Assembly: GCA_934130375.1 (NCBI GenBank)
Contig: CAKOXW010000002.1
Coordinates: 124,001-188,000 of the forward strand
DNA length: 64,000 nucleotides
Origin: an uncultured Bacilli bacterium
GTDB taxonomy: Bacteria > Bacillota_I > Bacilli_A > RF39 > UBA660
Direction: 5' to 3'
A program made the translations under genes and the position numbers. The notes below the pieces were generated by a model. That model did not search any database. It was not told the DNA's origin and saw only the letters and a program-made list of their open reading frames with translations. Positions 38,032-47,700 of this stretch are shown here, one piece after another; within the stretch, counting starts at the first letter, position 1, and each line of letters begins with the position of its first letter.

Positions 38032-38178
38032 TTATTTATTTAATTTTAATATAAGTTCATCAACAGGTTCTGTGTATCTTCCCTGTTCTAATATTTTATT
38101 TCTAAATTCATTTAAAGCATTTAATACTATTTTTATTTCATCATTATAAATCGGTAGTTTAATTTTTTTCTTTCTCAT
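38032..38178 (-). CDS. Small helical protein, 48 residues
   Basis: The frame runs from MRKKKIKLPIYNDEIKIVLN to LILKLNK. The central ALNEFRNKI and EPVDELILK match the 67-residue product at 17728-17931, so the two are paralogues of one element-specific family. It is the rightmost gene of the element and has its own terminator. No clear ribosome-binding site is seen, so the start is uncertain. Confidence 0.6.
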   Translation of the reverse strand: MRKKKIKLPIYNDEIKIVLNALNEFRNKILEQGRYTEPVDELILKLNK

Positions 38179-38301
38179 AATAATCACACTCCCATTTGTT
38201 ATTTATATTATATCAATATAATAATATTAAGTTAATTGTGCAATTATTATTGGGGACGAATCGGGACGAATGAAAGTCACAAATTTTATTTTAACATTCA
38301 G

Positions 38302-38392
38302 TATTATCTAGTCCATTTCGTTTTATTTAGTCCTATTTTTGTGGATTTATCAACACTAAATAACACTAGATAATATAGGAAAAGTGCTAACA
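38302..38392. other. Right attachment region of the element
   Basis: The element-uvrB junction lies near 38392, where the uvrB frame (..TAT TAT GAT) leaves the conserved sequence. Just inside the element, tattatctagt (38302-38312) and actagataata (38365-38375) form a perfect 11-bp inverted repeat, a likely recombinase-binding arrangement. A GA dinucleotide at the junction would fit a large serine recombinase, but the recombinase is not in view. Confidence 0.5.
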
Positions 38393-38664
38393 TCATAATA
38401 AGATACAAAGTACTCAACTCTATTATCAGGGAACAATTCCTTTAATTCAGAATATAACTGTCCAGCAAGTGTTTTATTATGCGCAAGAACCAAAGTAGGT
38501 TTATTTACTTCTTTAATAACATTAGCAATAGTAAATGTCTTACCAGTACCTGTTGCTCCCAATAAAACTTGGTCTTTAACACCATTATTAATACCATCAA
38601 CTAACTTTTTTATTGCTAAAGGTTGGTCTCCACTTGGTTTGTATTTTGATACTAAATTAAACAT
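38356..38664 (-). pseudogene. uvrB: uvrB, truncated by the integrated element
   Basis: The first about 91 codons match excinuclease subunit B: FNLVSKYKPSGDQPLAIKKL, Walker A GATGTGKTFTIANV, LVLAHNKTLAGQLYSELK, FPDNRVEYFVSYYD. UvrB normally continues YYQPEAYVP. Here eleven unrelated residues (VSTFPILSSVI) are followed by a stop. A full UvrB has about 650 residues. The ATG at 38664 follows aaggagg. The rest should lie on the far side of the element, outside the window. Unless another copy exists, nucleotide excision repair is disabled while the element is integrated. Confidence 0.9.
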
Positions 38665-38767
38665 AGGCACCTCCTTATTTATAATATGCTCAAATTCATG
38701 CTTATTATAGCAACAATATATTCTATAGTCAAGTCAAATTCATACATTTGTTTGATAATAATTTAAT

Positions 38768-38803
38768 AAAAAAAGTAATGAATAAAAACTACTTATTCAC
38801 TAC
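38768..38803 (-). terminator. Terminator upstream of uvrB
   Basis: gtaatgaataa / ttattcactac forms an 11-bp stem with one mismatch. A run of A on the plus strand gives a T-run on the minus strand. It isolates uvrB from the aminopeptidase transcript. Confidence 0.6.
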
Positions 38804-38884
38804 AAATAAACATAAACTTATAATTTTTAATATATAAATTTATAAATATAAATTATAAACTACTTAAGCCCACGACTACATAAA

Positions 38885-38912
38885 AGAAAAAAAGAACTAA
38901 ATAAATTAGTTC
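38885..38912 (-). terminator. Terminator of the M29 aminopeptidase gene
   Basis: gaactaa / ttagttc is followed by a run of T on the minus strand, 12 bp after the stop codon at 38924. Confidence 0.75.
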
Positions 38913-38923
38913 AAATTTAGGAA

Positions 38924-40132
38924 TTAAATACAAAAATTACCATCTTTAAATATTAAAACACTACCACTATCAGTATCAGCAACAATACTTAAATCTGAAG
39001 TCCCAATCATAAAATCAACATGCGCATCAGATAAATTAACACCTTGTTCTTTTAACTCATCATTACTCATACTATTACCATTCTTAATACATTCAGAAAA
39101 ACCATTACCAAGCGCTAGATGACAAGAAGCATTCTCATCAAATAGAGTTGTATTAAATACAAGTTTAGTATTAGATATAGGGGAATTATAATTAACCAAA
39201 GCAACCTCTCCTAAATAACTAGAATAACTATCAGTATTAATTATATTTTTAAGTACCATATCACCAACCAAAGCACAAGAATTAATACATTTACCATCTT
39301 TAAACTCTAAATAAAACTTATCAATAATCGTGCCATTATAAATTAATGGCTTAGAAGAATACACAATACCATTTGTTTTACGATAATCAGGAGTAGTAAA
39401 AATTTCATAAGATGGCATATTAGCAATCATATCTTTATCATTAGCACACGAAGTCCATAAAGCACTATCATTTAACTCAATAGTTAAATTAGTACCCAAA
39501 CTATTTCTATAATGTAACTTATGAATATGCATATTATTAAGTTTATTAGTAGTTTCAATTTGAAATCTAAAAAACTCATTCCAATTCTCAATTGTAGATG
39601 TATTATCATTAACCATACATATATCACAAATTAAACCAAATAATTTTTTAAAAGCCTCATCTTCATCCATATCACGAAACAAATCACAAGCCCATAACTT
39701 ATTAGGATATGCACAAATACACCAAGGTATATCATTTCTCATTTGCTTCTCTTTATAAATTGGTTTAGTAGTCCTAGAAACCCTCATTGCCTCAACAATT
39801 AAATCCTCACTAATACCATCCATTAAATGAGGTATCTCAGAATCAATAAGTAAAAAACTAGCATTTTTCTTAGCATACTCATCCCAAATACTATTATCAA
39901 AAAGACTATTATTCTTTATATCATCTTTAGAAATAGTTTTTAGTGCATCTCTTTTCTTATAACTATTATCACAACATAAATAAACATCATTAATACCGTT
40001 CTTATTAGCATAATCTTTTAACTTAACAGCAAAATCATATGTTAGTTCATTATAATTTATAAATAATGACTTACTCTTCTTAAAAGAAAGACACTTATTT
40101 AACAATAAATCTATATACTTTTCTTCTAACAT
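38924..40132 (-). CDS. M29-family metallo-aminopeptidase
   Basis: A 402-residue cytosolic enzyme. Conserved family segments are EIFTTPDYRKTNGIV, YLGEVALVNYNSPI, FDENASCHLALGNGF, LSDAHVDFMIGT and DTDSGSVLIFKDGNF. They supply the Glu, His and Asp ligands of the two metal ions. It removes N-terminal residues from peptides (PepS/AmpS/aminopeptidase T group). It lies 9 bp after fhs and is probably cotranscribed with it. Confidence 0.93.
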   Translation of the reverse strand: MLEEKYIDLLLNKCLSFKKSKSLFINYNELTYDFAVKLKDYANKNGINDVYLCCDNSYKKRDALKTISKDDIKNNSLFDNSIWDEYAKKNASFLLIDSEIPHLMDGISEDLIVEAMRVSRTTKPIYKEKQMRNDIPWCICAYPNKLWACDLFRDMDEDEAFKKLFGLICDICMVNDNTSTIENWNEFFRFQIETTNKLNNMHIHKLHYRNSLGTNLTIELNDSALWTSCANDKDMIANMPSYEIFTTPDYRKTNGIVYSSKPLIYNGTIIDKFYLEFKDGKCINSCALVGDMVLKNIINTDSYSSYLGEVALVNYNSPISNTKLVFNTTLFDENASCHLALGNGFSECIKNGNSMSNDELKEQGVNLSDAHVDFMIGTSDLSIVADTDSGSVLIFKDGNFCI

Positions 40133-40141
40133 TATATCTCC

Positions 40142-41797
40142 TTAAAATATACCAACTATATTATTATTTTCATCAATATCAATTGAATTAGCAGCGGGAA
40201 CCTTAGGAAGTCCTGGCATAGTCATAATAGTTCCTGCCTTACATACTACAAAACCAGCACCATTCTTTAATTCAACATCTCTAATTGTAATATCATAACT
40301 ATCATCACATAGTAAATTCTTAGGATTATCAGACAATGAATACTGAGTTTTAGCAATACATACAGGTACTTTATCTAATTTCAATTTTTCAATTCTCTTA
40401 ATACTTTCTTTTGCACTATCACTAAATATTACATTACTAGCACCATATATTTCCTTACATACCTTATTAACCTTGTTGTAAATACTATCATCTAAATCAT
40501 AAACAAATTTAAATTTACACGTATTTTCTACAATATCAACTAACTTATTAGCAATATCTATAGCACCCTTTCCACCCTTTTTATAGCCTTCTACCAAACT
40601 AAGTTCAATACCTTTTTCTTCTAACTTATTTTTTAAATAATTAATTTCAATCTTAGTATCTTCATTGTACTTATTAATTGCAACAATTACATTTAAACCA
40701 AACTTATTTCTTAAGTTATCCACATGTTTATATAAATTATCAATTCCTTTATCAAGAGACGCTATATCTTCAGACTTACAATCTTCAATCTTCGCACCAC
40801 CATGATATTTTAATGCTTTTAGAGTCGCTACTAAGACAACCGCATCAGGATGCTTTACACCTCTACATTTAATATCAAGAAATTTTTCGGCGCCTAAATC
40901 CGCTCCAAAACCCGCTTCAGTCACAACATAATCAGATAAACGCATCGCAAGATTAGTTGCTATCACGCTATTACAACCATGCGCTATATTAGCAAAAGGT
41001 CCTCCATGAACAATTGCAGGAGTATGTTCAAGAGTTTGAACTAGATTTGGTTTAATCGCATCCTTTAATAGGACAGTTAAACTTCCTTCTGCTTTTAAAT
41101 CTTTACAATATATTGGTTTATCATCTTTAGTATAACCAACAATTATATTAGATATTCTTCTTTTTAAGTCATTTATATCCTTTGACAAACATAAAATAGC
41201 CATCATTTCAGACGCTACTGTTATGTCAAAATGATCATGTCTTGGAACAATATTCTTTTCTTTTGATAAACCAGTTTCGACACTTCTTAACTGTCTATCA
41301 TTTAAATCAAGACATCTTTTCCATACTACTTTATCAAAACCAAGTTCATTACCAAAATAAATATGATTATCTATAAGCGCTGATAACAAATTATTTGCAG
41401 AAGTTAGAGCATGAATATCACCAGTAAAATGAAGATTAATATCTTCCATAGGTGCGATTTGAACCTTACCTCCTCCAGTTGCTCCTCCTTTTATACCAAA
41501 TACAGGTCCTAAAGAAGGTTCACGAAGCGCTAAAATAGAATTTTTCCCAATTTTTCTTAATCCATCAGCAATTGCAATTGACATAGTAGTCTTACCTTCA
41601 CCTAACGGAGTAGGATTTATTGCAGTTACTAATATTAATTTACCATTTTTATTTATACCACTATTAAAAATACTATTATCTATCTTAGCCTTGTACTTCC
41701 CATATGTTTCTAAATATTCATTATCAATACCCAAGTTCTTTGCGATTTTCTTAATATCATATAATTTTGTATTTCTTGCTATTTCTATATCTGTCAT
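40142..41797 (-). CDS. fhs: Formate-tetrahydrofolate ligase
   Basis: A 551-residue protein of the usual length. The nucleotide loop is seen in NPTPLGEGKTTMSIAIADGL and family blocks in REPSLGPVFGIKGGATGGG, EDINLHFTGDIHA, and MPGLPKVPAA near the end. The enzyme makes 10-formyl-tetrahydrofolate from formate, tetrahydrofolate and ATP for purine synthesis and initiator tRNA formylation. No folate riboswitch was seen in the short upstream region. Confidence 0.96.
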   Translation of the reverse strand: MTDIEIARNTKLYDIKKIAKNLGIDNEYLETYGKYKAKIDNSIFNSGINKNGKLILVTAINPTPLGEGKTTMSIAIADGLRKIGKNSILALREPSLGPVFGIKGGATGGGKVQIAPMEDINLHFTGDIHALTSANNLLSALIDNHIYFGNELGFDKVVWKRCLDLNDRQLRSVETGLSKEKNIVPRHDHFDITVASEMMAILCLSKDINDLKRRISNIIVGYTKDDKPIYCKDLKAEGSLTVLLKDAIKPNLVQTLEHTPAIVHGGPFANIAHGCNSVIATNLAMRLSDYVVTEAGFGADLGAEKFLDIKCRGVKHPDAVVLVATLKALKYHGGAKIEDCKSEDIASLDKGIDNLYKHVDNLRNKFGLNVIVAINKYNEDTKIEINYLKNKLEEKGIELSLVEGYKKGGKGAIDIANKLVDIVENTCKFKFVYDLDDSIYNKVNKVCKEIYGASNVIFSDSAKESIKRIEKLKLDKVPVCIAKTQYSLSDNPKNLLCDDSYDITIRDVELKNGAGFVVCKAGTIMTMPGLPKVPAANSIDIDENNNIVGIF

Positions 41798-41833
41798 TTA
41801 TATCACCCAAATACATTTTAACATAAACAAATT

Positions 41834-41865
41834 AAAAAGTGATTAACTTATCACCTTTTTATAAA
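41834..41865 (-). terminator. Terminator, left copy of a 32-bp repeat flanking the CRISPR-Cas locus
   Basis: gtgat / atcac with flanking A and T runs forms a terminator 37 bp upstream of fhs. The 32 bp are identical to 48137-48168. For leftward transcripts it would end the CRISPR array RNA. The gap from here to the first repeat (41866-42058) is AT-rich, and I see no gene in it. Confidence 0.75.
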
Positions 41866-42058
41866 AATTAGTTATATTTTTTTATAATTACTTCTTATTT
41901 TCTATAAATTCACATAGTTCGCACCAAAATACCCAAAATTAGTATTAAGAATGTTTCCATATAGTATTTTCTTCACATTTTATAGTAATTATATTTTTTT
42001 ACTTTTTTCATCCAATTCTATAAAAATTGTATCACTAACAAATGTATAAATATGCTCT

Positions 42059-42556
42059 GTTTCAGTATAGCAAAAGTTTAGAAGGTACTAAAACGCGCAT
42101 AAATAATAGTATTTTTATTATTATGTTTCAGTATAGCAAAAATTTAGAAGGTACTAAAACCGATTGATAAGATTCCACTTATTATATAGAGTTTCAGTAT
42201 AGCAAAAATTTAGAGGGTACTAAAACATCAGCAGTTTTATCAGTTCCATTTACTAGGTTTCAGTATAGCAAAAATTTAGAGGGTACTAAAACCTGTTAAA
42301 GTTGGTATGGAAGCTGTTATTAGTTTCAGTATAGCAAAAATTTAGAGGGTACTAAAACCAATGTTGGTTAATAAATATAAGAAAGGAGGTTTCAGTATAG
42401 CAAAAATTTAGAGGGTACTAAAACGGGAAAATTTCATCAATAGAGGTATGCTTAGTTTCAGTATAGCAAAAATTTAGAGGGTACTAAAACTATCATATAC
42501 ACCACCTAAAATTTTTCGACGTTTCAGTATAGCAAAAATTTAGAGGGTACTAAAAC
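42059..42556 (-). CRISPR. CRISPR array, 8 repeats and 7 spacers
   Basis: The 36-bp repeats start at 42059, 42125, 42191, 42257, 42323, 42389, 42455 and 42521. Each of the seven spacers is exactly 30 bp. On the plus strand the repeat starts gtttcagtatag and ends ggtactaaaac. The RNA-sense strand is minus (starting GTTTTAGTAC). Repeats 3-8 are identical; the two leftmost carry changes (agaagg, and in the first also aagttt), marking the old, leader-distal end. The leader and newest spacers are on the csn2 side. No spacer was seen to match this window by eye. One spacer (42359-42388) contains aagaaaggag, a ribosome-binding-site-like string typical of coding-start regions. Confidence 0.98.
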
Positions 42557-42565
42557 CTCAAATTA

Positions 42566-42594
42566 ATTATATAAAAATTTGAAATAAATGTAAA
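42566..42594 (-). promoter_or_regulatory. Leader promoter of the CRISPR array
   Basis: On the minus strand TTTACA (42594-42589), 17 bp, then TATAAT (42571-42566) lie within the 46-bp leader between the csn2 stop and the first repeat. Transcription would begin at or just inside the array. This fixes the array direction as leftward, in agreement with the repeat degeneration at the left end. Confidence 0.75.
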
Positions 42595-42602
42595 TAATTA
42601 TA

Positions 42603-43436
42603 TTATATGAATCTTGTAAACAAATAGTCTTCCATTAACTTTTCTTTCATTGTAGTGATATTTAAATATGCATTTTTATTACTATTACATAGTTCAAAAA
42701 TGGCATTTTCATCTAATGTATCAATTCTAATATCATCCAATATCAACAGATCAGGAACATATTCTCTTGCTATTTTTTCAAACAAAACAATAGACATTAC
42801 ATTTAAATTTTCGATTGTGTTTTTTATTGTTTTTGAAATAATTGGACAATCTACCAGAAGTAAAATTTTTTTTGTTGTTTTTAAAGATATTTGTTTTATC
42901 ATTCTTAATTGTAACAATATTTTTTCCTCTAAAGTTAAATCATAGTTGCTTACTATGTAATCGTTATATAAAATTTTTAATTCTATCATCTTTATTAAAA
43001 GTTTTTTTGTTAAAATACATTCAATATTAGGCTTAATCAAATTATCAGTCTCTTCAATAATGTTTTCTAAAAAATCTATTAACAAATTATTTATCGTTTG
43101 ATATTCGTCTGAATATTCTATATTATCAAATAAACTATTAATGTATTCCAAAGATATACTTTTTGTTCCAAGCTTAATATCTTGATTTAAATCAAAATTT
43201 GTATCAATATAAAAAAACATATAATCATTTAACGAAATAGGTTCATCATCTATTAATAATTCCGTCTTATTATTATTTTCACCATATTCACTTGCAGAAA
43301 CTCTATTAAAAGTATTTATTAGTACCTTCTTAATTTTATCTTTTGCTTCATAATCATTACCGCAAACATATTTCGCATTATTTACTATAATATCTATTTT
43401 ATCATTTAAATTTTTTATAGATATCTTTTTCATCAT
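42603..43436 (-). CDS. csn2: Csn2-type CRISPR adaptation protein
   Basis: A 277-residue protein at the last position of the cas operon, directly before the leader. This is the place of csn2 in subtype II-A. It has the Csn2-like alternation of strands and helices, with KTTKKILLLVDCPIISKTIK and VPDLLILDDIRIDTL resembling the degenerate P-loop ATPase-type core. The length is between the short (about 220) and long (about 350) Csn2 types. Csn2 forms a ring around DNA ends during spacer uptake. The start overlaps the cas2 stop. Confidence 0.82.
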   Translation of the reverse strand: MMKKISIKNLNDKIDIIVNNAKYVCGNDYEAKDKIKKVLINTFNRVSASEYGENNNKTELLIDDEPISLNDYMFFYIDTNFDLNQDIKLGTKSISLEYINSLFDNIEYSDEYQTINNLLIDFLENIIEETDNLIKPNIECILTKKLLIKMIELKILYNDYIVSNYDLTLEEKILLQLRMIKQISLKTTKKILLLVDCPIISKTIKNTIENLNVMSIVLFEKIAREYVPDLLILDDIRIDTLDENAIFELCNSNKNAYLNITTMKEKLMEDYLFTRFI

Positions 43437-43756
43437 AAAATTAATAACACCTCCTCTGTCACCACTTGTTCTTGATTACTTTTTCCTCCAATAATAATTT
43501 CAATGTTGGCATATTGTTTTTCAGTTACTATCATAATTCTAATATTTCCTTTTTCAGGAACTACTTTTTTAATAGCAACTTTTTCAATTTGTGCAGCATC
43601 ACGATTGGCAAAAATTTTACTATAAACAGAATATTGAAGAGAGAAAAAGCCTCTTTTAATTAAAAATTTTCTAAATTTTCTATATATTTCCCTTTCTCTT
43701 TTTGTCCTAACGGGCAAATCAAACATTACTATCATTCTCATAAATCTATAACTCAT
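43433..43756 (-). CDS. cas2: CRISPR-associated endonuclease Cas2
   Basis: A 107-residue protein with the Cas2 ferredoxin-like fold: MRMIVMFDLPVRTKRERE (with the conserved Asp of the first strand), FLIKRGFFSLQYSVYSKIF, and IRIMIVTEKQYANIEIIIG. With Cas1 it inserts new spacers next to the leader. It overlaps cas1 by 11 bp and csn2 by 4 bp. Confidence 0.95.
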   Translation of the reverse strand: MSYRFMRMIVMFDLPVRTKREREIYRKFRKFLIKRGFFSLQYSVYSKIFANRDAAQIEKVAIKKVVPEKGNIRIMIVTEKQYANIEIIIGGKSNQEQVVTEEVLLIL

Positions 43757-44639
43757 ATATTAACCTAATTGGCAAATATGCATCAACATCACCAGTTTCA
43801 AAAAACCACATTATTTTTTCAACAAAAATTTCTATTGCATTAAATAATGTTTGTCTTGTGCCATTAATGTACACATCACAAGAAGTATGTTTTATAAGGC
43901 CCATTCTATCATTTTTTGTAAAAACAACAGAGTGTTTCATCATTTTATAAACATATTCATCTATAATTGGTCTAAAAACTTCAATAATATCATCACTTAA
44001 ATTAAAGAAGTTATCATATCCAATATGATGTATACCTATATTTGGATTTAATCCTTTAGCAACAATTGTTTTTGATATTTGAGATCTTAAAATTGCATAT
44101 CCATAATTTAAGCCTGCATTAATTATATCGTAATCAAATCTTTTAAATTCCGGTCCAAAAAGCTCTCTAAAATACATTTTTGCAGCAAGACCTTCTCTAT
44201 TTGTTGGATCTCCTTCTTCAACTTCCTCACAAAATTCTGATAGTCTTTCTATAACTTCAAAGTCCTTGTCAAGTTTTTTTAATAGTGCATTTTGATTTTC
44301 TATTTTATTTATTACAATTTTCTTCCATATAACATCTTTAAAATTATCACTCCATGCCATTTGTTTTTTTAAAATAGCAGGCGTTTTATAATTTCCATTC
44401 AATGGACTTATAAAAGATTGTGGCATATGTTCCAACGAACAAAAAATCAGATTAACATTATATTCACTACATTTATTAATTAAAGGTACAGTTAATGTAA
44501 CTAATTGATTATCAACAACAATAGTATGTATATCAGATAACGGAATAGTCACTTCTCCATAATCATTTGTTACTTTTACATTATCAAGATACAACTTCAT
44601 ACTATCTGCTTGCTCTATATATATTATTCTCCATCCCAT
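43746..44639 (-). CDS. cas1: CRISPR-associated integrase Cas1 (type II)
   Basis: A 297-residue protein starting MGWRIIYIEQ, as usual for type II Cas1. The metal ligands are Glu149 (NREGLAAKMYF), His205 (GIHHIGYDN) and Glu220 (DDIIEVFRP). It is the catalytic part of the spacer integration complex. I see no ribosome-binding site. The start codon stands about 6 nt after the T-run of the tracrRNA terminator, so expression needs terminator read-through and leaderless-like or coupled initiation. Confidence 0.95.
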   Translation of the reverse strand: MGWRIIYIEQADSMKLYLDNVKVTNDYGEVTIPLSDIHTIVVDNQLVTLTVPLINKCSEYNVNLIFCSLEHMPQSFISPLNGNYKTPAILKKQMAWSDNFKDVIWKKIVINKIENQNALLKKLDKDFEVIERLSEFCEEVEEGDPTNREGLAAKMYFRELFGPEFKRFDYDIINAGLNYGYAILRSQISKTIVAKGLNPNIGIHHIGYDNFFNLSDDIIEVFRPIIDEYVYKMMKHSVVFTKNDRMGLIKHTSCDVYINGTRQTLFNAIEIFVEKIMWFFETGDVDAYLPIRLIYEL

Positions 44640-44645
44640 AAAAAT

Positions 44646-44744
44646 AAAAAAGAGAGTTAATTAAAACTCTCGAATTCGGGAATAATTCCCTTGTTTTAGT
44701 AGGTCTTCTAAACCTTTGCTATACTGTGTGCCCCTCTAAGACAC
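44646..44744 (-). ncRNA. tracrRNA
   Basis: The anti-repeat at 44726-44693 on the minus strand (CAGTATAGCAAA, then TTTAGA, then TACTAAAAC) matches the reverse complement of the crRNA repeat with an internal bulge. It is followed by a GGGAA/TTCCC hairpin, then a GAGAGTT/AACTCTC hairpin with a run of T at 44651-44646. A promoter at 44779-44751 suggests a start near 44744, giving about 95-100 nt. A short 5' part (GTGT..CACAC) precedes the anti-repeat. It lies between cas9 and cas1. Confidence 0.93.
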
Positions 44745-44750
44745 AATTAC

Positions 44751-44779
44751 ATTTTACACTATTTCCATTCTAATTTCAA
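44751..44779 (-). promoter_or_regulatory. Promoter of the tracrRNA inside the cas9 3' end
   Basis: On the minus strand TTGAAA (44779-44774), 17 bp, then TAAAAT (44756-44751). Part of it overlaps the last codons of cas9. Position and spacing fit a tracrRNA start about 7 bp downstream. Confidence 0.7.
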
Positions 44780-47700
44780 GTCTTCTTTTAAAACTTTTGA
44801 CCTTTTTCCAGTAGGGCTCACATTGTATTTTATCATTTTTAAGATAGATTTATTAATACTAAAAGTAATACGCTTATTTGTAGCCTGTTCTATATTTTTA
44901 AATTCGAGCAAGTTTTCTTTTTCGTTTTTTAAACCAGTGTATATTCCAACAAAATTACTTTCTTTTTTTACTATTTCTATAAAATCATTTTTGTTTAAGG
45001 AAAACATAAATTTATCATTTTCTTGAATATTCTTTCTATTTTTTAATTCATCATAATTATAAATATAATTAGTACCATCTTCCTTTTCTCTAATACTATT
45101 TCTAAAAACAGTTACCATTTTATATATTCCATCATTTGATTTATAAATATCTATTCTGTATGGTTTTATAGAATCTAAAATAACTCTTTTTGTACTATTT
45201 GCCAAAGAATAATTTGAAGAAATATCTATACAATTACCTAGTTGTTTATCTATATATTTTATCTGATTAATTTCAGGACCATTTCCATTTTTAGAATACT
45301 TTCTGATTGGCCCATGTTCCTCTTTATATTTTGCAAAAGGGTTTTTTTCACTTTTATAGAATTCATATATATCTTTTAATATATTATATGTTTTAATATC
45401 ATTTCTATATATCAACAATTTATTAGAATTTCCTGTATCAAACAATTTTTTTAGGGATTCACCTTCACTTCCATAAATATCTTTATATTTTCCAATTACA
45501 TACTCTCCATCTTCATATTTCCTAGTCGAATATATTGTTCGATCTGCAAATTGCCTATTGGTTTTTTTATCTACCTTGTATGAAAAATATTCAGGTAAAC
45601 ATTTTATATCTTTCAATTTAGCAACAAATTGAATAAAAGTCTTGTCTTCAAGAGGAGAATCATTAAAATCTATAACTTCTCCAGTATTTTTATTATAAGT
45701 AATATCATCTAAGGTTTCTAATTGATATGCTTTATTAAATATTTTTTGGTTCTTAGATCCAGCAATAATTAATGCATCTATTGCATGATGTATGTAATAA
45801 TCTCTATCTTTTCTTAATCCAACCTTATTTCTAAAATCAGATGTAAATTTACCCTTTACAGTAAATATTTTTGTATCAATTCCATTTGCTTTATAATAAT
45901 CTTTTAAGGTATTCATAATAGAACGTATAGCATAACTTGTATCATTTAAGTTCCTAGAAATATAATCTTTCATATTTACATATTTAGATATATCTTCTTG
46001 ATTAAGTAAATTCATTTTCTTCTTTTTGCTAAAATTATTATTATTAAGAACTATTGTCTCAAATTCGCTCCATGTAGTAATAGGTCCATTACATTCTTGT
46101 ACTTTCCCAGAACTAAAATATCCCCATGGACTTCTTTTACGTTTATCATAATTTTCTTTTGCACTTGCTAAGGCTTTATTGTTAATACTATTATCAAATG
46201 AGACTGCATAAGGAATAATGTGTTCTATTTGATATGCAGATTCATCATTCAATAAAGTTTCAAGGTCAATAGGTAATCCAGCATAAATTGTTTTACATTC
46301 TTGCTCTTTATATAAACGTAATTTTAACTTTGTTTGACTATTATACTTAGTTGGATCCTTATCCATTTCTAACAATAATTCTTCTACTTTCTTTTTTTGC
46401 TCCTCAAAATATTTTTGTGTATTTTCAAATTGTTTTTTTTCATCTAGTTTATTTTTAGCACGTGTTGTTTCTATTACAATACTATCAAATTCTCCATATT
46501 CTTTTCTTAGTTCATTTAATATTTTAATGGTTTCATTATGAACTCTTTTAGTAACTGGCGACAAAATGTATTCATTATTAAATAAAATTTTATTACCAAT
46601 ATTTTGTTTATTGTCTTTACCTAAATTATTTTCAGTAATTATTTGCATTTGATTTTTATTTGTTTCAATAAGTTCAGGTATAATAATATTCATTGCCTTT
46701 TTGCTTAAGGAATGATAACCATTGATTCTAGTCAAATTACATAAATAATTTATAGATTCATCATCAACGATAACATTATATGTTTTAAATAGGTCATTTA
46801 ATTCTTCTTTTCTTTTCTCAACAACTAATGTTTTAGTTAATATTTCAATTACATCATCAAATAATTCTTTATTATCTGTAATAACTGATGATACATGTGG
46901 TAATACTTTTTTATATGCATCAAATGTAGTAATTAAAGGTTTACTATTTTTATCAATTCTAAATCCTGTTAAATGATCTAAATCTACTTTCAAATACTTT
47001 AATAATTGATTTACCGTAATTCCACCCTTTTTATTAATATATTCATCAATAATTTCCTTTTTTTGATTTGTAGTTATATATGTTTCATTATTAATTTTGA
47101 TATTATTTAAATCATTTAATAAATTAAATAAACATGCTGTATAAGTATTTTTCGCAATTCTAGGTTCATCTTTAAAAACAGAACATTTTCCCCTCATTAT
47201 ATCAATTAAATTAACATGTTCTAGCACATATTTTCCATCAATAAAATTGTATCTATAAGAACCATATTTTGTCGGAAATTTTTCTGATCCAGGTCCCTCT
47301 GAAAAATCTCTTCTTCTAGATATAATTTCAATAATTTTTTTATTAATATCTTCATCTAATCCTTGATTAGATAGTATTTGTTTAACTTCCTTAATATAAT
47401 CTTCTGTTTTATAAATATTATCACTATCTCTAAGTTTAGTACCTGTTTTAATTTTTTCAAGTTGATGTTCACATATAAATTGTTTTTTTTCAAGTAATTC
47501 TCTAGAATTATTTGAAAGATATGAACCTGTTTTTTTAGCATCAGTATCATTTTCATCAATTGCAACTTTGAGAGAAGACCCTCTTCTTTTTGCGATATTT
47601 ATTAAAACATTAGCTAGTTCATCATTATTTAATTTATTATGTAATCCTTTTACCCTAATTTCATAAATATTATTTAATTTAGGATAATCATTTCCAAGAT

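Larger units (their letters stand above)
1..38392. mobile_element. Tn1549/CTn-family integrative conjugative element, right part
   Basis: A continuous conjugation and maintenance block is visible: ParA/ParB, sortase and adhesin, LtrC-like methylase-helicase, toprim primase, MobC, relaxase, PcfB, ArdC-like protein, VirD4, Maff2 pilin, VirB6, PrgI, VirB4 and a wall hydrolase. This gene order is characteristic of Tn1549/CTn2-type elements. The right boundary is placed at about 38392, where the reading frame of host uvrB breaks off after the residues YFVSYYD. The left end and the integrase or recombinase are not in the window, so the element is longer than 38 kb. The first 9 kb look like cargo. 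The boundary is inferred from the uvrB break and not from a paired att site. Confidence 0.88.

Noticed and set aside
41798..42058. Folate riboswitch upstream of fhs
   Set aside because: The space between the terminator at 41834 and the fhs start is only about 36 bp and shows no riboswitch fold.
42059..42556. Self-targeting spacers against the conjugative element
   Set aside because: I compared the seven spacers with recognisable parts of the window by eye and found no match. An exhaustive search was not possible, so no claim is made.
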